A DNA stretch of 64,000 bases from Bog-113 sp963752695 (GTDB taxonomy: Bacteria > Acidobacteriota > Terriglobia > Bryobacterales > Bryobacteraceae), in NCBI GenBank assembly GCA_963752695.1, contig CAVVZB010000003.1, forward strand, positions 186,001 to 250,000. Reading direction: 5' to 3'. The notes beneath the pieces were generated by a model, which was given only the letters and a program-made list of their open reading frames with translations, was not told the origin of the DNA and did no database searches. Each line of letters begins with the position of its first letter. Position 1 is the first letter of the stretch. The position numbers and the translations under genes are program-made. This document shows positions 59,401 to 64,000 of the stretch, in pieces.

Positions 59401-61054
59401 CCCCCGTTGCCGCAATCACATACTGGTGCCCATCCAGCGCATACGTCTGCGGCGGATTACTCACCCGTCCGATTCGCGTATGCCACAACGCCCTGCCGTT
59501 CGCTGCGTCGTGCGCCACCAGACTCCCCGCTCCATCCCCGCAAAACACCAGTCCTCCCGCCGTCGCCAGCACGCCGCCACCCGGCAGTCCCTCCGCGTAA
59601 TAGCGATGTCTCCACGCCACCTTGCCAGTCTTATAATCGATCGCCGTCAGATAACTGCCCACCGATCCGACTTCCGCTTCCTCCCGCCCACCTAGCCCCA
59701 TCGACCCGCGCGGATCTAGGTCCGTCAAGTAGAACAGCGAGTAGTCGTCACTCTCTTCGACGTACACCAAACCCGTCTCGGGCGAAAATGCCGGGGGTTC
59801 CCAGTTCACCGTTCCGTCCGAAGTTGGCGATACCAGCGATCCCCCTACGGTGGAGTCTTTCGCTTCGTCCCGCTTCGGTCCACCCGCCTTCGTCATGCCA
59901 CTTGCCCAGTTAGTGTACTTGCCATACTTACTGCTCACCAGGCACTCCCCGGTCACCCGGTCCAGTGTGAAGTAATAACCGTTCCGCGCCGCCGAAAGCA
60001 CCAGCTTCCGCATCTTGCCTTTGAACGGAGCATCCACCAGGATCGGAGTCTGCGCCGAATCGTAGTCGTGCATGTCGTGCGGCGATGTCTGGTAGTACCA
60101 GGCCATCTTGCCCGTATCCACATTCAACGCGATCAGCGCGCAGGTAAACAGATTGTCGCCCGGTCCGCGCGTCCCCGTTGTGAACGCCGGCGTCGGATTT
60201 CCCGTCCCGAAAATATATAAGTGCGTCTCGGGATCGTACGAGCCCGGAACCCACGTCTGCGCCCCGCCATGCCGCGCCGCGTCCAAACTCGCCCAGCTAT
60301 CTAACCCGGCATCGCCTTTCTTCATCGGCACTGTGTAGTACTTCCACTGCACGTCACCCGTTTCGGGATCGAACGACTGCAGAAAGCCCGGCGAATCGAT
60401 ATCGTTCCCCGTTCCCACCAGCACGTGATTGCCAACCACGATCGGCGCCGGCGTCGAGAAATACCCTTGCGCCAAGTCCGCAATCGGCCGATGCCAGCGC
60501 TCCTTGCCCGTCTTCGCTTCCAGCGACACCAGATAATCGTCCGGCGTCTCCATGAACAGGTAGTTGTTCCACATGCCCAGGCCGCGATTGCCGATGTGCG
60601 TGCCGCCCTTGGTTTTCCAGAAGTAATGCCACAACTCCCGCCCATCGCGCGCGTCCATTGCCCACGCGTTGTCCGGCATCGTGAAATACAACGTCCCGTC
60701 GACCTGCAACACCGACGCTTTGATGGTCCCGCTCTCAACGGCCAGATCGCCCGGTCCTTCGCCGCCGACAATTACCGCCGCCGCGTCGCCGCCCCGCCGT
60801 CTTCGGCTCGTTCCCCCCGCGCCCGGTCCCGGGGTCACCCGGCTGGTCCACGCCAAACTAAGATGCTGAACGTTCGATTTGTCCACCATCTTGAGCGCGC
60901 TGTACCGCTTGCCGGAGTAATCGCCACTATAGCTGGGCCATGAATCGCGCAGCGGCTTCAGCAAATCGTCCGCGGTTACTCCTTTGCCTTGCGCCTGCAT
61001 CACTTGCGGCAGCAACAGCATCGGAGTCAGGAATAGAAATCGATTGATCGTCAT
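59372..61054 (-). CDS. Exported PQQ-type quinoprotein of acidobacterial type
   Basis: A 560-residue beta-propeller alcohol-dehydrogenase-like quinoprotein: signal peptide (about residues 1-22), WPSYSGDYSGKRYSALKMVDKSNV, propeller W-motifs (AMDARDGRELWHYFWK, LNVDTGKMAWYYQTSPHDMHDYD, AIDYKTGKVAWRHRY, AHDAANGRALWHTRIG). The vicinal Cys pair of methanol dehydrogenases is absent. Such proteins occur in Acidobacteria, where NCBI models call them acido-empty-quinoproteins, since PQQ biosynthesis genes are often lacking (recalled). An Arg/Gly-rich insert (TSRRRRGGD) interrupts the first blade. Its ATG overlaps the cytochrome gene in four bases. Confidence 0.85.
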   Translation of the reverse strand: MTINRFLFLTPMLLLPQVMQAQGKGVTADDLLKPLRDSWPSYSGDYSGKRYSALKMVDKSNVQHLSLAWTSRVTPGPGAGGTSRRRRGGDAAAVIVGGEGPGDLAVESGTIKASVLQVDGTLYFTMPDNAWAMDARDGRELWHYFWKTKGGTHIGNRGLGMWNNYLFMETPDDYLVSLEAKTGKERWHRPIADLAQGYFSTPAPIVVGNHVLVGTGNDIDSPGFLQSFDPETGDVQWKYYTVPMKKGDAGLDSWASLDAARHGGAQTWVPGSYDPETHLYIFGTGNPTPAFTTGTRGPGDNLFTCALIALNVDTGKMAWYYQTSPHDMHDYDSAQTPILVDAPFKGKMRKLVLSAARNGYYFTLDRVTGECLVSSKYGKYTNWASGMTKAGGPKRDEAKDSTVGGSLVSPTSDGTVNWEPPAFSPETGLVYVEESDDYSLFYLTDLDPRGSMGLGGREEAEVGSVGSYLTAIDYKTGKVAWRHRYYAEGLPGGGVLATAGGLVFCGDGAGSLVAHDAANGRALWHTRIGRVSNPPQTYALDGHQYVIAATGDAIWAFEMN

Positions 61055-61875
61055 TTTAAGGTCGCCAGAAATGCCGTTACGTCGTGGATGTCTCGATCCG
61101 TGTACTGCGTCAACAAATCCCGGTGCCCTTGCATCGGATCGTTAATCTTCACCGCGGGAATCTCACCATGCCGCTCGAACGACTGCACCGTTCCATCCGC
61201 CAGCCGCACCGTCACCAGAAAGTCGTCGATGTGCAACAGCCGCCCTTCCACCCGTTCTCCGGAAGCGGCTGCAATCGTCACCTTCACCGCCCGCGCATTG
61301 GGGTCCCGCACCCGGCCATCCCGCGCCTCGCCACTCACCCATGCGGTCTGCAGGTCTCTCGGATCGGCTACCCGCGTCGCAATGCCGTTCAAATCTCCCG
61401 TCGGAGTATGGCAGCCCGCGCACTTGGCCGCGAAATATGCCTGGCCCTCTTTCGCATTCCCCACCAGAACGCTCGGCGCCGCCTTGCCCACCTGCGGCGG
61501 CGTACCTTGTCCTCCGATTGTTTCCAGCACGCTGCGAATAAAGGCCGCCACTGCCAGCCCGTCAGCCGGCGGCATCGGTACGGCGGGCATCCCTTCGTCT
61601 TGCAGGCTTCCTTGAATGATCGGCAGGATCATCTCGCCTTTCCGGTCGCTTAACGCCGCTTGCGACCGCAGCAGATTCGGCCCACCCCTGTCTCCGCCGC
61701 GAAGGTCGGTACCATGGCAGATCCCGCAGTGAATTCCGTACAACGTCTTCCCACGCGCCACCAGCGCCGGATCGTCCGGTGTCCGCCGCTGTCCGGGAAC
61801 GAATCCTCCGTACTGCGCCTGCACCCAACCCGCTGTCAATAGAAAAACCGCGAAACCGCTCAGTCTCTGGCTCAA
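61051..61875 (-). CDS. Exported dihaem cytochrome c
   Basis: A 274-residue periplasmic cytochrome with a signal peptide (SQRLSGFAVFLLTAGWVQAQ) and two CxxCH haem sites (CGICH near residue 50, CAGCH near residue 153). Between the second site and the C-terminus lies a domain of about 100 residues of a beta character (VKVTIAAASGERVEGRLLHIDDFLVTVRLADGTVQSF). The ending YTDRDIHDVTAFLATLK is typical of cytochrome c partners of quinoproteins. It is translationally coupled to the quinoprotein downstream, so is very likely its electron acceptor. Confidence 0.9.
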   Translation of the reverse strand: MSQRLSGFAVFLLTAGWVQAQYGGFVPGQRRTPDDPALVARGKTLYGIHCGICHGTDLRGGDRGGPNLLRSQAALSDRKGEMILPIIQGSLQDEGMPAVPMPPADGLAVAAFIRSVLETIGGQGTPPQVGKAAPSVLVGNAKEGQAYFAAKCAGCHTPTGDLNGIATRVADPRDLQTAWVSGEARDGRVRDPNARAVKVTIAAASGERVEGRLLHIDDFLVTVRLADGTVQSFERHGEIPAVKINDPMQGHRDLLTQYTDRDIHDVTAFLATLK

Positions 61876-62010
61876 GACTAAAATCTAGCAGGCTGTCAGA
61901 CGCCCGGTAACGGCTTTTCCAGAAAAATCGCCCGCTTGTCCTCAATCACTTACTCCCCTACGTCCCCGGCCACGCGCTCCTCGTCTGCTACTCAGTGGAC
62001 GAGGCAAGTT

Positions 62011-62766
62011 ATGCCAACAGACAGCAATAAACAACGCATCTCGCTTGATGGACTCACCAACGCCGTTACCGGCCAGAACATGTTCTTGGAAGATCACGAA
62101 TACCCCGCTTACATGAGTCTCGGCGTGCAGTATATGGCCGAGCTTCGGCCCGTTGGCGTCCGTGAAACGCAGCTCGCGCAAAAGATCATCGATCTCAACT
62201 GGCGGCTCAACACGCTTTCCGCCGTCGAGAACAATCTCTTCCACAGCTCCCGCATCGCAGTTATCGTCGAAGGCGATCCCAGTGATGACAAAGTTGTCGG
62301 CATGACGTCCAAAGCCGCCGCCTGGCGTCAGGACTGCGAAGGCCCCAACAGCTTTGAAAAGCTGGGCCGTCACGAGATGCGCGTCCAACGCACGCTCACC
62401 CGCCTCACCGCTGAACTCGAGCGCTTCCAATCCCAGCGCTATAAGAAGGGGGACGACGCCTTCGTCCTTGCGGCGTGTGAAGCATGGGTTTGGTACGAAC
62501 GTATGTTCGCGCGTTATGGCCAAATGGCTGCCGAGCGCAGCTCCGCAGTTGATGCCGAAACTTCACAAGCCGCCAGCGGCGAATCGGCAACCTCAGCAGA
62601 ATCAGCGAGTTCCGACAGGGAATTGCTTTGCAAAAAAGCTTCTGAGCCGGTCGCTGATCCACTCCTTGCCGCCGCGGTTCCTCTGCTCCGTTACGCCGCC
62701 GCGCACGGCCTCCTCGACGCCAGCCAGCAGCAGATGCTCGCTTCCTGCAAGCTACCTCAGCTCTAA
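62011..62766 (+). CDS. Hypothetical protein of acidobacterial type
   Basis: A 251-residue cytoplasmic protein. The start is ATG 62011 (PTDSNKQRISLDGLTNAVTGQ) with GAGG 8 bases before; earlier in-frame starts mirror nothing but have no ribosome site. The first 170 residues are helical (GVRETQLAQKIIDLNWRLNTLSAVENNLF, RHEMRVQRTLTRLTAELERFQ); the rest is Ala/Ser-rich and low in complexity. I know no function. Convergent with the next gene, the stops overlapping as CTAA. Confidence 0.7.
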   Translation: MPTDSNKQRISLDGLTNAVTGQNMFLEDHEYPAYMSLGVQYMAELRPVGVRETQLAQKIIDLNWRLNTLSAVENNLFHSSRIAVIVEGDPSDDKVVGMTSKAAAWRQDCEGPNSFEKLGRHEMRVQRTLTRLTAELERFQSQRYKKGDDAFVLAACEAWVWYERMFARYGQMAAERSSAVDAETSQAASGESATSAESASSDRELLCKKASEPVADPLLAAAVPLLRYAAAHGLLDASQQQMLASCKLPQL

Positions 62767-63608
62767 TGCTTGGTAAAACTCCGCGTCATCCCCACTCTTG
62801 CCACGCTCGACACCATCGCCGGCGTGCGTGACCCGTGAACTGCGTCCGCCGTCTCCCGCAGACTCGTCGCCAACGAATTCTTCGCCACCTTGCGGATCAC
62901 CGGATCGACCACCCACCGCAGCGTGCTCGGAACGTCCCGGCTCAAAACTAGCGCTTCCACTTCCATATAAACGCCGCCATCTCGCTGTTCCAACCGCGTA
63001 ATGGTGTGCAGCGCCCACAAATAGCCATTCCCAGTACCAGGAGCGCGTTTGTTCTCCGCCGCCGTTCCATAACCGTCGATCTGCTGCACTTGCGTCGATC
63101 GCGAAAGAGAGTACCAGCGCCCTTCGGCCAGCTCCACGAAATCCGATTCGCACTCGCTTGCCACCGCGCTCTTTAGGAATTGGTTGTTCATCATCACCAC
63201 GCGGTAGCGATCCACCATCGCATCCTGATGCAGCGGCGTCGAGGCAATCACGGTCGGCCGGTAGTAGTCTTTGTAGCGCGCGTAATCCCGCTCGATCGCA
63301 ACCACGTCCGCAATCTTCGCGTCGGGCAGGAAGCTCACCCCGATCCAGTGATGGATCAGTCCCGCCGGTACTCGCACCGGAGTATGCGCGGCGAACGGTG
63401 CTGTCAGCGTCTCCCCGGCCCGCACCCGCTCCGCCCGGTCCGAAGTCTCGTCCATCCACAGGAAAGTTCGTCCGGCATGCGCCCGGTTGTGCATCTCGCT
63501 ATCCGCCGCGCGGACGTACTGGTCCCAGGCTTCCATCGTCTCCGGCTTTAGCTCCGCCGCCCCGAGCGACATCGCCATCGCCAGCCAAACCAGCATTCCT
63601 GATCGCAT
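62763..63608 (-). CDS. Exported hypothetical protein
   Basis: A 281-residue protein with a signal peptide (RSGMLVWLAMAMSLGAAE). The body reads ETMEAWDQYVRAADSEMHNRAHAGRTFLWMDE, GLIHHWIGVSFLPDAKIADVVAI, VVMMNNQFLKSAVASECESDFVELAEGRWYS and contains a START/SRPBCC-like pattern of strands and a final helix (PVIRKVAKNSLATSLRETADAV). No catalytic motif. Common among Acidobacteria as a secreted protein of unknown function. Divergent from the methyltransferase at 63677. Confidence 0.75.
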   Translation of the reverse strand: MRSGMLVWLAMAMSLGAAELKPETMEAWDQYVRAADSEMHNRAHAGRTFLWMDETSDRAERVRAGETLTAPFAAHTPVRVPAGLIHHWIGVSFLPDAKIADVVAIERDYARYKDYYRPTVIASTPLHQDAMVDRYRVVMMNNQFLKSAVASECESDFVELAEGRWYSLSRSTQVQQIDGYGTAAENKRAPGTGNGYLWALHTITRLEQRDGGVYMEVEALVLSRDVPSTLRWVVDPVIRKVAKNSLATSLRETADAVHGSRTPAMVSSVARVGMTRSFTKH

Positions 63609-63663
63609 TCGTATAGTCCCTTGCGTCCCAATCTCAAGATGCTCCAGGTTGGTTCTGGTTGCA

Positions 63664-63675
63664 ATGCACGTGCAT
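63664..63675. promoter_or_regulatory. 12-bp perfect palindrome before the phospholipid methyltransferase
   Basis: ATGCACGTGCAT, a perfect palindrome ending one base before ATG 63677, between divergent genes. Candidate operator or a chance E-box-like sequence. Confidence 0.3.
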
Positions 63676-63676
63676 A

Positions 63677-64000
63677 ATGAGAAGGTTGCATTCCTTCCCC
63701 ACGTTCCTTGGATCGCTCTGTCGCAATCCGACGCAAATCGGTTGTATCGCCCCCAGCAGCCCCGCGCTCTCCCGCCGGATCGCCAGCCTGGTCGACCCCC
63801 AGAGCCAGAGCGTTATTGAAATCGGAGCGGGCACCGGCGCCGTTACCAAGGCGCTCCTCGAACGCGGTGTCGCGCCTGAACGGCTCTATGCCCTCGAACT
63901 GGATCCCCGGCTCGCAGCTTTCTTGCGCCAGCAGTTTCCAAACATCCGCGTGCTGTGCGGTAATGCCGCCCGCTTAGCCGAGCTGGTTCCCGCGTCATTG
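63677..64000 (+). CDS. pmtA: Phospholipid N-methyltransferase-like protein, 3' partial
   Basis: The gene runs off the window end; 108 codons are visible from ATG 63677. It reads LGSLCRNPTQIGCIAPSSPALSRRIASLVDP, then SAM-binding VIEIGAGTGAVTKALLERG, YALELDPRLAAFLRQQFP and VLCGNAARLAEL. This matches the PmtA/phosphatidylethanolamine N-methyltransferase family, whose fold is close to rRNA dimethyladenosine transferases. It would make phosphatidylcholine precursors from PE. Confidence 0.85.
   Translation, partial: MRRLHSFPTFLGSLCRNPTQIGCIAPSSPALSRRIASLVDPQSQSVIEIGAGTGAVTKALLERGVAPERLYALELDPRLAAFLRQQFPNIRVLCGNAARLAELVPASL

Overview
The window is ordinary, gene-dense chromosome of a high-GC bacterium, very probably an Acidobacteriota of the Solibacter/Bryobacter type. 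Pointers are a VWFA protein of the acidobacterial type, Tat-exported sugar-isomerase-like proteins beside a quinoprotein/cytochrome c pair, several large TPR proteins, FN3 and FG-GAP secreted proteins, and a MoaD-MoaE fusion. This placement is inference from gene content. I see no rRNA or tRNA gene, no CRISPR array, no intact insertion sequence and no prophage.

Layout. 1-5.5 kb: a partial beta-rich protein, miaA with a TPR lipid/secreted protein, a second large TPR protein coupled to an ABC ATPase. 5.5-14.4 kb (all minus): recO-glyQ-glyS-ppdK operon with 4-base overlaps, and mutL. 14.4-19.4 kb (minus): a nucleoside salvage operon (pyrimidine phosphorylase, NupC, purine nucleoside phosphorylase, cytidine deaminase, secreted amidohydrolase). 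19.5-22.2 kb (minus): MoaD-MoaE fusion, VWFA protein, Hfq-like protein, SuhB. 22.2-29.6 kb: YbgC thioesterase, an envelope-type operon of small proteins divergent from recX, a keto-deoxy-pentonate dehydratase/ketoglutarate-semialdehyde dehydrogenase pair, LemA/nucleotidyltransferase/TPM. 29.6-35.2 kb: secreted proteins (phosphoesterase, TIGR03118-like, glycosidase-like with FN3). 35.4-41 kb: FAD oxidoreductase, FAH protein, hfq-hflX, pgsA, rodZ. 41-45.5 kb: glycosyltransferase, two methyltransferases, an M28 peptidase and truB in one run. 45.5-55.9 kb: atypical response regulator, FG-GAP pseudogene, murB, hydrolases, ribosomal S1, NtrB/NtrC-type two-component pair. 56-57.6 kb: a TetR regulator divergent from an NAD-dependent epimerase with palindromic operators. 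57.7-64 kb: Tat isomerase-like protein, a scarred region with RHS debris between two copies of a 99-base junction, quinoprotein plus cytochrome c, unknown proteins and a phospholipid methyltransferase cut by the window end.

Most notable: (1) three conserved genes whose family N-termini are encoded upstream of any ATG/GTG/TTG (truB apparently CTG; hflX and a glycosyltransferase apparently ACG, both in the context GTTACGGA); hflX is also in frame with hfq across one TAG. (2) A canonical Hfq and a second, divergent Hfq-like protein 17 kb apart. (3) A MoaD-MoaE fusion whose MoaD Gly-Gly is followed directly by Ser. (4) A NarL-type regulator that has lost every catalytic receiver residue, with Glu in place of the phospho-acceptor Asp. 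(5) Five convergent gene pairs that share their stop codons in exactly 4 bases. (6) A duplicated quinoprotein/isomerase junction enclosing frameshifted RHS remnants. I did not find a wholly new multi-gene system; the best candidates for undescribed biology are the start-codon pattern, the second Hfq-like protein and the envelope operon at 22.7-24.1 kb.
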